The notes below the pieces were generated by a model, which saw only the letters and a program-made list of their open reading frames with translations, did not search any database and was not told the DNA's origin. From positions 8,543 through 72,542 of the forward strand of contig CAJJDN010000197.1 of the NCBI GenBank assembly GCA_905182985.1: a stretch of 64,000 bases of DNA. Reading direction: 5' to 3'. The stretch's first letter is position 1, and each line of letters starts with the position of its first letter. Of the stretch, positions 13,400 through 24,821 are shown one piece after another. The translations under genes and the position numbers were made by a program. Source of the stretch: Paramecium sonneborni. Taxonomy: Eukaryota; Ciliophora; Oligohymenophorea; Peniculida; Parameciidae.

Positions 13400-14668
13400 A
13401 ATTAATCATTATTAATTGTTTGAATACATAAATCCTTTCCTTATCTAAGATCAAATATTTTTAGAATTTTTAAAAAATTTGATAATTTTGGAGAATAATA
13501 AATGTTTTGATTATGTTTAATTTTCTTGTGCCTAAAGAGAAGATAATTAGAATTCATTCATATTTAACTTGGAAAAATAAATAGATTATCAGAATCACAT
13601 AATCAATTAATGTTTAAAGAGAAAATAATTGAATACTAAAATAAATAGCTGACTCAATTATTTCCTGCTTAAGAGTTCCTAGATTAATATAAAGATGTCC
13701 TTATATATATGATCATTATAATTTAATGAATATTATAATGAGGGAGAACATTCAAAAATGATACACTTGGATAATAGATTATTATTTAAAGAGAAAAGAT
13801 TCAATTTAATTTTATTATATTGATATGGGAAATTTAATTTTAATTTCACTAATATGCTGCTTTAAGAGAGAAGGATAAATGAAAATAGAATTAGTTAATA
13901 TGGCTCTTTTTTATAGAGAGTTTTAAAATGATGAAATCATGAAAAAGGAAAATTAATATTTAAACGTGAAGTAAAAGTTTGAAGAGGAATTTCGATGAGC
14001 AAATATAATATAAATCTAAAAATAATAAATTATTATATTTTAACAAAAATGCTTTGTGCAATTTGTTTAGATGCTACTACAAAATATTAAAATAGAAAAG
14101 CTAATATTTTATTTTGTAAAAATATTTATTGTTATTTCTAATTTCAAAAGATTACATATAATCATATTATATAAATATAAGAAGTGAAAAACTCTCAATT
14201 AAGATCAATATTGACAGTTTAAAATTTAAGGGAAAAGGCTAATGCGATAAATAATTTTTTTTAAATTTAGGCAAACATTTTATAGTGGAGTAAAAATGCA
14301 TTAAAAAGAAGGTTGCATTCACCTTTGAGAAGAAAATAATAATAATAAAAATTGATGAGGAAAATTAAGAATTATAAAGACTTGAGCTTAAAAAATAAAT
14401 TCTTAAATAAAAATAATAAGATTAAATTCATAGATATGAAAAGTTACGTGATCATATGACTAGAGTAATTTTTAATAAGGTTTAACAGATTAAACCTAAA
14501 TTTCAAAGTTCTCCTATGATGAAAACATAATTTGCATTTGTTAAAAGTAAAAGCACTACTTATTTGTTTAACAAACAATATTAATTAGATTCATTTATGG
14601 AAAACAGTAAAATAAATGATTTGTTAAAATCAGAAATTAAACTTAGCAAAATATCAAAAATAGAATGA
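13400..14668 (+). CDS. Coiled-coil protein, exon structure partly resolved (locus overlaps assembly duplication)
   Basis: Exons read EYINPFLIQDQIFLEFLKNL, then probably after a 23-nt intron (gtttaattttc...taaag) a coiled coil (INRLSESHNQLMFKEKIIEY; LFPAQEFLDQYKDVL). Later there is a long open exon from about 13990 with ALCNLFRCYYKILK and SEKLSIKINIDSLKFKGKG, then the helical segment LQRLELKKQILKQKQQDQIH and a basic C-terminus ending KSEIKLSKISKIE at TGA 14666. The true start lies upstream of 13400 or in an unrecognised short exon. Function is unknown. Its 3' part (13733 onward) is copied at 14941-15876; that second copy is an assembly artefact, not a paralogue. Confidence 0.5.
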
Positions 14669-14939
14669 ATTTGATAATCATTTATTAATATCATTTAATT
14701 TTTTTAACAATTTTTACATCAAATGAGTGGATTTACATAATTCAAAATAGAAACAACAGATAAAAGAGTAAATGCTTACTAACCTATAAGAAATGTTCAA
14801 CATCAATAATATATCACGGGTGCTTAATTAAGGTAAATTAATAATTGATTTATTAAGGCCAGAAGATTATAGAGTTTAAACTAATCCAATAATGTAAGAG
14901 TAAATTACAATTAATGATTAAGCATCATTTTAGAAGATT
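13733..14939. repeat. Duplicated contig end, copy 1 (left of N at 14940)
   Basis: 1,207 bp repeated at 14941-16147 with offset 1,208 and no difference that I noticed. It carries the 3' part of the preceding coiled-coil gene and the first exon and a half (14723-14939) of the long coiled-coil gene. Confidence 0.95.
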
Positions 14940-14940
14940 N

Positions 14941-16147
14941 TTATAATGAGGGAGAACATTCAAAAATGATACACTTGGATAATAGATTATTATTTAAAGA
15001 GAAAAGATTCAATTTAATTTTATTATATTGATATGGGAAATTTAATTTTAATTTCACTAATATGCTGCTTTAAGAGAGAAGGATAAATGAAAATAGAATT
15101 AGTTAATATGGCTCTTTTTTATAGAGAGTTTTAAAATGATGAAATCATGAAAAAGGAAAATTAATATTTAAACGTGAAGTAAAAGTTTGAAGAGGAATTT
15201 CGATGAGCAAATATAATATAAATCTAAAAATAATAAATTATTATATTTTAACAAAAATGCTTTGTGCAATTTGTTTAGATGCTACTACAAAATATTAAAA
15301 TAGAAAAGCTAATATTTTATTTTGTAAAAATATTTATTGTTATTTCTAATTTCAAAAGATTACATATAATCATATTATATAAATATAAGAAGTGAAAAAC
15401 TCTCAATTAAGATCAATATTGACAGTTTAAAATTTAAGGGAAAAGGCTAATGCGATAAATAATTTTTTTTAAATTTAGGCAAACATTTTATAGTGGAGTA
15501 AAAATGCATTAAAAAGAAGGTTGCATTCACCTTTGAGAAGAAAATAATAATAATAAAAATTGATGAGGAAAATTAAGAATTATAAAGACTTGAGCTTAAA
15601 AAATAAATTCTTAAATAAAAATAATAAGATTAAATTCATAGATATGAAAAGTTACGTGATCATATGACTAGAGTAATTTTTAATAAGGTTTAACAGATTA
15701 AACCTAAATTTCAAAGTTCTCCTATGATGAAAACATAATTTGCATTTGTTAAAAGTAAAAGCACTACTTATTTGTTTAACAAACAATATTAATTAGATTC
15801 ATTTATGGAAAACAGTAAAATAAATGATTTGTTAAAATCAGAAATTAAACTTAGCAAAATATCAAAAATAGAATGAATTTGATAATCATTTATTAATATC
15901 ATTTAATTTTTTTAACAATTTTTACATCAAATGAGTGGATTTACATAATTCAAAATAGAAACAACAGATAAAAGAGTAAATGCTTACTAACCTATAAGAA
16001 ATGTTCAACATCAATAATATATCACGGGTGCTTAATTAAGGTAAATTAATAATTGATTTATTAAGGCCAGAAGATTATAGAGTTTAAACTAATCCAATAA
16101 TGTAAGAGTAAATTACAATTAATGATTAAGCATCATTTTAGAAGATT
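14941..16147. repeat. Duplicated contig end, copy 2 (right of N at 14940)
   Basis: Second copy of 13733-14939, beginning immediately after the N. Bases 14941-15876 repeat the 3' part of the upstream gene without its 5' exons, so that copy has no start. Bases 15931-16147 are the true beginning of the long coiled-coil gene that continues into unique sequence. Confidence 0.95.
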
Positions 16148-19100
16148 ATTATAGCAAAGGATAGTGGTAATTAAATAGTTTTAATTAGAAATTGCAAATT
16201 TAAGATAAAGTGTAGATTCCTTAAATAAATAAATTTCTGATTATATAAATGAAATAGATTAATGGAAAAATAAGTATAAATAATTATAAGTTGAAAAAGG
16301 GACTAATAGAATAACAAATATTCATTAAGGCAATGATTTTGAAATTAATTAATACAAAGATGAGATTAATAAGTTAAAATAAGAAAATAAATAATTAGAA
16401 GAATAAATTAAAAAGACAGTATATGTTTCATATTCACCAAATTACGAAATTAATGAATTAAGAGATTAAATTAAATAATTAACTTTGGAAAAAGAAGATC
16501 TCATTATATTAAAGAATTTATAAACTTAGAAATTCTAAACCTCTTAAATATAAAATTAATAAAATACTATCAAATAATCAATTGTTTTAGATTTAGATCA
16601 ATTTAAAAATGAAAGAGATGAATATAAAAGAAAGATTTAATTATTAGAAGATAAAATTTAAGATTAACAATAAGAAATATAAAGTTTGAATTTTAATTGT
16701 GATTAATATATTTAAGAAATTTAATAATCATCTCTGAGATCTATAAATAAAAATTAAAATGTAGAGATTGAAAATTATATAAAAAGAATATCTGCATTAT
16801 AAAATGAGATCTTGGTATGGTAAAATCGTTACAAAGCTACATAGACTTAAGAATAAGGTTATTCTATCGAACAAAAAGTTTCACAAAAAGATAATTAAAT
16901 AATTTATTTATAAGAAAGAATTAGACAATTTGAATTATAAGTAGAATAATTAAAATTAGAAGCTGAAAAATCTAAAAAAGAACTAAATGGATACAGAATT
17001 AGTTGTGATAATAAAAAATGTGATACATAAGAAGTTGATGCTTTAAAAAGAAAAATTGCAGAGATGGAATAAGATATTTAAATTTTAATTTAAGATTTAA
17101 ATGAAAGAGATTAAAGAATAAGTTCTACATAAAATGAATATTAAGAGTTTAGAAATTAAAATAAAACTTAATATTAATAAGAATTGAATTAATTAAGATA
17201 AGAGAGAGATAAATATCAATAAGATTATGAAAGATTATCAAATGAATTAATGATAATGTAGAGATAAAGTGATTAATATAATAAAAATAATAATTTAGAA
17301 TTAGATTAATTAAGATAAAGAATTATTGAACTTGAATAATAATTAAGAAATTCTAATTATTAATATTAATTACTTTAAAATTCAAATTCTAATTTATCAG
17401 CTTAATTATAAAATTAATAATAATCATAACAATCTTAGTATCAACAATAAAGTCTTAAAGAAGAGTATAAAAATTTGTAAAATTAGTATATGTAAATACA
17501 ATCAGAGATATATACTTATAAAGAACTTATTAAGAAATATCAGAATGACTAAGAAATGTTATATCAAGAAAATTTGTAATTAAAATAATAAAAATCACAA
17601 ATAGAGAAAAATACTTATTAATTCACAAATTAACAGAATGAATATTAAACAATCTAAGATAGATGTAGTTGGTAATAGAATGAAATCTAATAGTTGAATG
17701 AATAAATTAGAAAATATAGAAATGACTATGAGTCTTTAAATTAAAATTACATATTATTGGAGAGAGAAAGTGAAATCAAATATTCTTAGTAAAATAGTAA
17801 AGAACTAGAGGTATTAAAACAAAGGATTAATTAATATGAATAACGTGTTTTTTAATATGAGTCTTAAATACAGTAATTGAGAATGTAAATATAAAATTAA
17901 GAATCTCAATTTGAATAGTCTTACAAAGAACGTTTAAAAGTAGAATTGTCGTTTGCTGAATAGAAATTTAATCAATAAGGACGTTTTGAATTGTAATCTT
18001 TATAATAATAATATAAATCTTTGCAAAATTAGTATGATCAACTATTGGTCTAATATCAAGAATCAAACATTGAATTAAGACAAGTAAATTAATTTGAGAG
18101 TTAGAATTTAAGAGATGAATTATAATCATTGAGATAAATTAACTTATAATATAGTTAAGAAATTACAAATTTGAAAGAGCAAAATTTAAAATATAAAAAT
18201 GAATATGAATAAATTAATCAAAGAATTATTCTAATATAAAGAGAGAGTGAATCTTTTAAGAGTAGCTCTATTGAATTAGATAAACTAAGCAGTAAATTAA
18301 AAGAATTGGATTATGAATTATAAGCTAAGAATTAAGAAAATAATTAATTATAATTGGAATTACGAAATTTAGATATGTAAGTTAGAGATGAATTAGAATA
18401 ATAGTTTATATCTAGATTAACAGTAGAACGCTAGAATTTAGAAAATAGATTAATCTAATAAAACAAATAAGAACTAAAGTAATTATCTTTTCAGTTATAA
18501 TAATCATAAATTGAATTGAATTAATAAATATCTAAATATTAAAAATTAGAATAATAATATAATTTAACAAAAATTGAAATTACATAAATAAGATCTCAAT
18601 AATCAAATATCAATATTGAACAATTAAAAAGGTTATAAATAACAAATACAGAATATGAACAGGATATTCAAACATTAAAAATAGAAATTGAAAGATAAAA
18701 AAATATTAAATAAGAATAAGAGAATAAAATTCAAGTTCTAATTACAAGTGTAACTGATTATGAATCACGTTTACATATTTTAGAATAAGAAAATGCAAGA
18801 TTAGAGAATAAAATCAAAAGATAGATCTTTACAGAAAAATAAAATGATTAAATGATTGTGAATTAATTAGTAGGATAGTAGATTTCAGGAATAAATAAAT
18901 CCAATCTCTAAGTTGTGGCTAAATAATCTGGAATAAATTAAGTTTCTTAAATTCCTTCATCTTATAATTAATATACTGATTGGTTTTAAAATGATGTCAA
19001 GTCTTCATAATTTTCCTAAAAAATACTAAACCCTTAAACCTAAATATCAAAATATTTAAGTCCAGATAAAAAGTAAAATTAGTTATTATATTTTAATTAG

Positions 19101-19544
19101 TTATTAAACATAGAGAGTAGTGACAACTAAAAGTGTAAAATAAGCTATAATGTCATCAGCTAATTAAGGATGATAATTTCATATAAATCATAGTTATTTT
19201 TAATAGTGATTTTCTAAAATTAAATTGTTTGTTTATTATTTTTGAATTTAAGTAATAAATTTGGATTATTCTTGTTTAGTTGTAATTTTTTTCTATAAGA
19301 TCAATAAAAATTCAGAAGTTCACTAGATAGAAAAGTAAAAGTATTTTTAATTTTTGGTAATTTTAGAAATGATTTTACTCATTTTTATTAAGGATTTCTC
19401 TATTAAGTATTATTTTTTAATCAAATTAATTTTAATTTTTAATTAAGCAATGAAATGAATGTGTAATATCATAAATTTTTTTTGATTCAAAAGTCTTCTA
19501 AATAACTCATTATATTAATATGTGGATTTTCTAAGAAAATGTGA
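15931..19544 (+). CDS. Long coiled-coil protein (about 1,000 residues or more), probably structural
   Basis: Starts MSGFTQFKIETTDKRVNAYQ. A 25-nt intron (gtaaattaataat...attaag) follows near 16034-16058, then a short globular N-terminal part with RPEDYRVQTNPIMQEQITIN. The rest is almost continuous Gln/Glu/Leu-rich coiled coil (NEIDQWKNKYKQLQVEKG; KSKKELNGYRISCDNKKCD; ERLSNELMIMQRQSDQYNK; KLSSKLKELDYELQAKNQE). The C-terminus is Ser/Pro-containing (QVSQIPSSYNQYTDWF; NPQTQISKYLSPDKKQ). The frame stays open to TGA 19542, but coding-like composition stops near 19,140, so the true end may be earlier by a missed intron. Such proteins in ciliates build basal-body and cortical fibres; the specific role is not shown by the sequence. 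A truncated first copy of its start (14723-14939) precedes the N. Confidence 0.65.
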
Positions 19545-19690
19545 TTTACAAAATAAATTTTTTAATTTCTTATAACATCATCAGTTAGATATATTATTTT
19601 TGACTTTTTGTTAATATAATTTTCGATTTGAAATTTATGGAAAAAGATAATTTTTTATAAATGTAATATAAATATTTAATAAGTATGAAA

Positions 19691-20619
19691 TCATTTTATT
19701 TAACTTTTTAAAACTTATTTACTATCTTAACTGTTACTTCTATAACTTAGTTATGCTTCAGTTTTTAGATGTGAATATGACATAGGGCTAAATGATAAGA
19801 ATCTTCTATTTTACCATGGTTATCGAATAAAGACAGGTTATTTAATGTTTTTGGTCTCAGCATAATTAGTAACAGATATTTTTCGAATTGGGATTCTTTC
19901 TGGTGAATTTTTGTAACTATTGAGTTGAGATTCTTTTATTAATAATACTTACTATTAGCTGCAGATTTATCATCATTAATTTGACTAGGTCTACGATGAT
20001 GAGTATAATTAGTTAAATTTAATTTGTTAACTTAACAAGTGGTATCATACTCTTCAAGGATAGGTTCTGTAATAAGTTTAGTTTATTTTGATTAGTTTTA
20101 ATTGATTAATTTACGTAGTTCACTTTAATAGATAACAATATCTTTATTTTTTGATTTGATTTATTATTCATATTCTTTAATCAATTAAGTTTATTATTCT
20201 TTTTCAAGTAAGAAATCATCAATCTTTTATTAAAGTGTTTCTGTATAGATTCTAAGTTATTATTCAATTCTAATATGTTAACGGATATCAGCTTCAAGTT
20301 TTTGAATCAAAGATTCATATTGAGATTGAGATTCTTGTTATTATGTTTTTTCTTCTAATTCTACTTTAGTTTTAATAAGATAGATGACAATTTATTTGAA
20401 ATAATTAATGATGATAATACTATCAACTTAGCTAAGTGTTTATTTATCATCATCAATAGGAATGACTTTTGATAAATAATCTTTAGAGGATTTGTCTAAT
20501 TTTAAAGTGATATCAATAAACAAATCTAAAATAGTGTTGGAATGTTATGAATATTTTTTAACATTCTTAAAAGATTCTGTCATTTATTTGATGTTAAAAT
20601 AGTTCTCTTTGCTATCCAT
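19691..20619 (-). CDS. Coiled-coil protein, about 295 residues
   Basis: Start MDSKENYFNIKQMTESFKNV. A helical N-terminal domain (ILDLFIDITLKLDKSSKDYL) is followed by a classical coiled coil (ESLIQKLEADIRQHIRIEQQ; LIKEYEQQIKSKNKDIVIYQ). A 32-nt intron (gtattattaataa...caatag) leads to a basic, Ser/Pro-containing tail (SPERIPIRKISVTNYAETKN; RRFLSFSPMSYSHLKTEA) ending KSQIK. Without the intron the frame is lost, so the intron call is well supported. Divergent from CFAP96: the starts are only 30 bp apart, suggesting a shared promoter. Function unknown; a cytoskeletal or ciliary role is only suggested by the neighbour. Confidence 0.65.
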
Positions 20620-20649
20620 TTAACTGATTAATTAATTATTATATAATTT

Positions 20650-21676
20650 ATGTCTGAAAAGGAAGCAACATTAAAAGAAATAAGTAAAAAGGCCATAGCA
20701 GATACTGAGAAATTAGCTACCGTATAAAGATTTGGACTATTCTCCTCACCTGTTCCCCTAGGTTTGGGTGACAATAGTTATGATAATAAACCAAGACGTT
20801 TTATTATTTCTCTTAAACCTTAGCTGCTCGTAATGAATAAGGAAAACCAATTACTTCTCCTCCAAACATGAAAGTCACAGCTCCTTAATCAGGCAAAATC
20901 AAGTCATCTTACTTTAGCTAACTAGGCTTTACAACCATTGGTGATAAATATATAGACCCTGAAAGAAAAATTCGCATTTAAGAATTAGAAGAAAATAAAA
21001 AATATTCTTCTGATGATAAAAAGAATTTTGTTCCTCCATCTGGCTTTAAAGAACTTTATGGTGGTGTTTATCCTCACTAAGCTGATTTTGAATTACCTAA
21101 AGGTCCAAATAATCATAAAGATGCTGATGGCAGAGTTAAAATTGGACCTAAAAATGTTACTACAAATCCTGCTTCTAATAAATTATGTCATTTTCCTAAA
21201 CATGAAAAAGATGAATACAATCGTTATCGCTAATTTGAAAGAGAAAGAATTTTTAATGAATAAAAAATGCTCAAAGATAAATAACCATTCAAGAGTACCA
21301 TTTACACAACTGATAATTTCAGCACTGATAAATAAGTCTTTGGTGAAACTAATTTACCTAAAGTAAACTTATTATAGAATTTAGCCAACTTAAGTCAAAG
21401 AGTTTAAACCTAATATAATGAAACATGAAGCTCCTTTTAAACCTTCAAATCCAACCAAAAGTGGTGAGACTGGATGTCTAAGCAAATATCCTCAATATAA
21501 AGGAGATCCTCTTAAACCAACTTAGAGAAAAGATTTTGTTAAAGGAAAAGATCCATTCAAGTAAATTTCAGTTTTAAATTAGACCTAATCATTTAATGGA
21601 AATGGTCAGACCTACTCCAAGCATTTCGTGTTTTCCTCATAATCTTAAAAGAGAATTAAACAATAGAATGTTTTGA
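20650..21676 (+). CDS. CFAP96: Cilia- and flagella-associated protein 96 (C4orf47/UPF0602 family)
   Basis: Matches the family along its length: RFGLFSSPVPLGLG near the N-terminus, FTTIGDKYIDP, then FVPPSGFKELYGGVYPH, VTTNPASNKLCHFPKHEKDE, PFKSTIYTTDNFST, FKPNIMKHEAPFKPSNPTKS and a C-terminal PFKPNHLMEMVRPTPSISCF. CFAP96 is an axoneme/basal-body-associated protein of motile cilia. Three introns (26, 22 and 22 nt) restore one frame: near 20796-20822, 21363-21384 and 21560-21581. Length about 315 residues, as in animals. Some Pro-Phe-Lys blocks repeat, typical of microtubule-associated ciliary proteins. The start is 30 bp from the divergent coiled-coil gene. Confidence 0.82.
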
Positions 21677-21725
21677 GTCATTTTAAAATAATCAATATAT
21701 TTTATATCAAGAAGACTCTTTCATT

Positions 21726-22433
21726 TCATTTATCATTTCTACCATCGATGACGATGATATTGATAAATTTTGACTTAATGGTGTATGAATTTTATAATTT
21801 GTTTATGAGTTCTATATATTTATGAATGAATTGTAATACCTCCAATTATTCAAAGATTTATTAAATTTATTTCATTGCTGTGGTTAGAAATGGTTATTTT
21901 GGAGTTCTTAAATCTTATCTCCATTAATCTATTTAGTTATTCTTCTCATTTATTATTATCTAGAATTAATTGTTATCAATAGTCATCTTTTTTATTTATT
22001 AATTCTTATTTTCTAAATCTATTTCAATTTCTCTTACTCTATTTCTATAAGCTTCTAATTATAAGTTTTATTAATTAATCTAATGATTTAAAGAATCAAT
22101 AATGCTAGTTGCATTATTTTCAATAGCATAAATTCTTTCTAATTCTTATTCTAAGGAAGCGATACGTTGATTCAAAGTATCCTTTAATTATAAATATTTC
22201 TATTTCCAATCTTCCTAACTTAAATTATTCATCATAATTGATGAACTTCTCCCTTTTGATGGTTTTTGGTTGAGAGTAGCATTTATATTCTTTTTTTAGA
22301 CATTTTCAAACAAATTTGGAACTGATCTATTCTCATTACTATTAACAAAATTTAAAAGTTGATTTTCAACTTAATTAGAGTTCTTTCGAGTAATGTTCTG
22401 TTTTGGAGATAATGATGTACAAGATCTTTACAT
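21726..22433 (-). CDS. Coiled-coil protein, 235 residues, unknown function
   Basis: Single exon, start MQRSCTSLSPKQNITRKNSN. The Ser/Asn-rich N-terminal third (NRSVPNLFENVQKKN; KGRSSSIMMNNLSQED) is followed by a coiled coil (LKDTLNQRIASLEQELERIY; QNLQLEAYRNRVREIEIDL; NEKNNQIDQWRQDLRTP). It ends about 50 bp from the convergent CFAP96 stop. Family not recognised. Confidence 0.6.
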
Positions 22434-22656
22434 TTATGTACCTTTTTTCTATTTAAAATACTTGCTCAAACCCTTGAGAGATTACATAATCGAGATTGGA
22501 ATAACATTTGGATCCTAATTAATCTACTGCAATTAAACTCTATACTGCATTCGTTAAATAATTATAAAAACAATTTTAATTATTCTCTTCATACTCTTTA
22601 ATATACATTTTCATCTATACTAATCCCTAAGTTAATCTCATTATAACATTATCCAT
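22366..22656 (-). CDS. Small Cys-containing protein or exon, unknown
   Basis: The open frame reads MDNVIMRLTQGLVQMKMYI, then EENNQNCFYNYLTNAVQSLI and DQLGSKCYSNLDYVISQGF, which looks like a real small helical protein. The frame runs on to TGA 22366, overlapping the first codons of the next gene by about 68 bp, so an intron or earlier end near 22,450 is likely. An upstream open segment in another frame (22,650-22,770, with KLWQKQKDQQLNDEDIEI) may be a first exon. Low confidence in borders. Confidence 0.4.
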
Positions 22657-22770
22657 ATATCAATTATTATTATATTTCGATATCTTCATCATTTAATTAC
22701 TGATCTTTCTACTTCTACCATAATTTAAATCTATTTTATCTTTCCTTATCTATCATTTGTATTCCTAATC

Positions 22771-23141
22771 TCTACCTAATGAAATCATTAAATAATCTCT
22801 TAATAATCCATATAATATTGGATTGTCAAACCAAAAAAAATGTTGTTTATGAAAAATAAAATTGATTTTTAGTTTATCTTATCACTTAAACTTACAGCTA
22901 TTTTAAAAAGCAAGCCAATTGATCAATTATAGCAAACTTAAGCTCTGAGTTTGGCTTAGTAATTTTATATATATTTAAATAATGATATAAATACTAGAAA
23001 ACAATCTATGCTAATTTATAAAAGAGACCAGTTAATTAAGACAAACTTAAGATTAGCAACCCAATAATATTTAATTATCTATTTTTCATTTTCATATTTA
23101 TTCATTAATTAAACTGAAACCAAATTATTTAAGAAATAGAG
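22771..23141. other. Intergenic stretch, nothing recognised
   Basis: AT-rich sequence between divergent genes, with oligo-A and oligo-T runs. It has a slightly more balanced segment near 22,895-22,945 (aagcaagccaattgatcaat). No coherent coding frame or RNA gene seen on either strand. Confidence 0.4.
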
Positions 23142-23934
23142 ATGAAATCAAAATATAAATTCAGAAAAAACTATTCATATGTGAGATATTAAATAATGTT
23201 TAATTATAAAATTTAAGTTCCTCAACATGCCTAATCTGAAGATCACTAATACTCCACATTTAACCTTTAGCTATATCAGTAAACTTAAACTAAGAAAAAT
23301 ATTAATTTATAACAATTAGTAAATCAAAAGAATTAAAATGATTGTTATTACTAGGAAAATAGATACTATAATATTAAATTAAGTTATAACCAAATCAAAT
23401 ATGAATTTGATTTTCAAACTTAAAAATTAGTCCATCCCAAAGAAAAAGAAATACTTTAATCAATAATCAATACTAATTCCTAAATACAAAAATAATCTAA
23501 TTTTCTTCTCATTTCTCAATTCATGCTCTTCAATTATTCTAAAGGACAATTATCTATTAACTCTGAAACTTTTTCTTTCTCTGTCTTTGAAATGTTTAAA
23601 GTAAAATCTAATACATATATATATATATTAATATATTAATCAAATCAAAGAAATATATCTGCCAAGTTCTAAAATATTACTTCTTAAAGAATTACTCAAA
23701 TTGAATACTAGAAAACACCCACTTAAATATACTTAAAATTTTTAATCAATCAAACAGAATTAACAAATTAAATTCCAATCCAACTATCAACTTATCAATG
23801 CAAGATGATAAAAAGGTGAACTTAATATATAACTAATGAAACCTCAAAGCAAATCATCAAAATAACTAGACTTTTATTAATAACAGACAAAGTATAAAAG
23901 AAAATTTTATCTCTTTAATGTAACAACAAAATGA
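23142..23934 (+). CDS. Gln/Asn-rich protein, unknown function
   Basis: Start MKSKYKFRKNYSYVRYQIMF. The frame continues as a polar, Gln-rich protein (VPQHAQSEDHQYSTFN; EFDFQTQKLVHPKEKEI; QFMLFNYSKGQLSINSETF). A probable 34-nt intron (gtgaacttaata...ctcaaag) leads to a short basic end (SSKQLDFYQQQTKYKRKFYL). A second possible intron of about 50 nt lies near 23,600, over a (TA)n run. No domain recognised. Gene-like by composition and continuity only. Confidence 0.45.
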
Positions 23935-24339
23935 TAAATGTCTAGAATAGTTAATATCTATTGTTAATATCTTTTAAAAGAGCATTAATATTATAATTTT
24001 AGATTTCATACTCAAAATTGGTTGATAAGAGTTGGATTATTTAATACAGTCAATTGTATTATTATGGAAACTTTGAATTGTTTAAATGGTTGATAGATAG
24101 GTAATGACAATCACATTCAAATTTTAATCCTTTATTATTGTTATTATTACAAAGAGTATAATAAGAAGCTTGTTTTAAAAAAGAATTCTTCATAATATTT
24201 TAATATTTTAATATTTAATATACATTTATATTATTGCTAAAACAATTAAATTGTTAGAAATCAAGATGATCTAATTTTTTATATTATAACTAATTAAAGA
24301 TTTTTCTGGATTATTATAACTAATAATAGAGATTATTGA
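23935..24339. other. Intergenic stretch, nothing recognised
   Basis: Very AT-rich, with repeated ttattattg and aatattttaatatt patterns. No coding frame with protein-like composition was found. Confidence 0.4.
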
Positions 24340-24720
24340 ATGAATATCAAAGAGATGCACAATTAAGAAAGAGACAAAAAACCACAATAGATCATAAAAT
24401 GCCTCAAGATTGTAGAGTTATTAAAGATGTTATATGCTGAAATAAATTATCTTGATGTTGAATAAAAGAATGAATTTCTAGATGATTTTATTGAACAATG
24501 TCTAAAAGGTTCTTTGGATGATTCGAAATCTGATTGTTCATTATTTTTAAATCATTATATTACAAAGAGAGGAAATGGTTGTACAATTAGAAATGGTCAT
24601 AAAGTATTTGAGTGTTAAAAATGTCAAGAAACTTTTAAGACTCATTAGATATTAGGGAATCATACTTCTAAAAGCCATCGAAAATTCTAGAAGATAAATA
24701 AATCTATAAAAAAATTTTGA
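24340..24720 (+). CDS. Single C2H2 zinc-finger protein, 126 residues
   Basis: Single exon. The N-terminal helical part (KCLKIVELLKMLYAEINYLD) and a second region (FIEQCLKGSLDDSKSDCS) are followed by one C2H2 finger near the C-terminus: FECQKCQETFKTHQILGNHT followed by SKSHRK. Zinc ligands are C-x2-C and H...H. The helix sequence HQILGNH is reminiscent of the QALGGH box of plant EPF-type fingers. Lys-rich tail (KINKSIKKF). It could bind DNA or RNA; partner unknown. Confidence 0.7.
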
Positions 24721-24821
24721 AAATTACATTTATATTGTAATATATATACAAAGTCATAATTCATTAGGAATTCTAAAGAATTCGTGAATAATATTTTTAT
24801 TTAATATACCATATTTATATA

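Noticed and set aside
21013..21366. 117-residue plus-strand ORF
   Set aside because: It is an alternative frame of CFAP96, whose own frame matches the family through this stretch.
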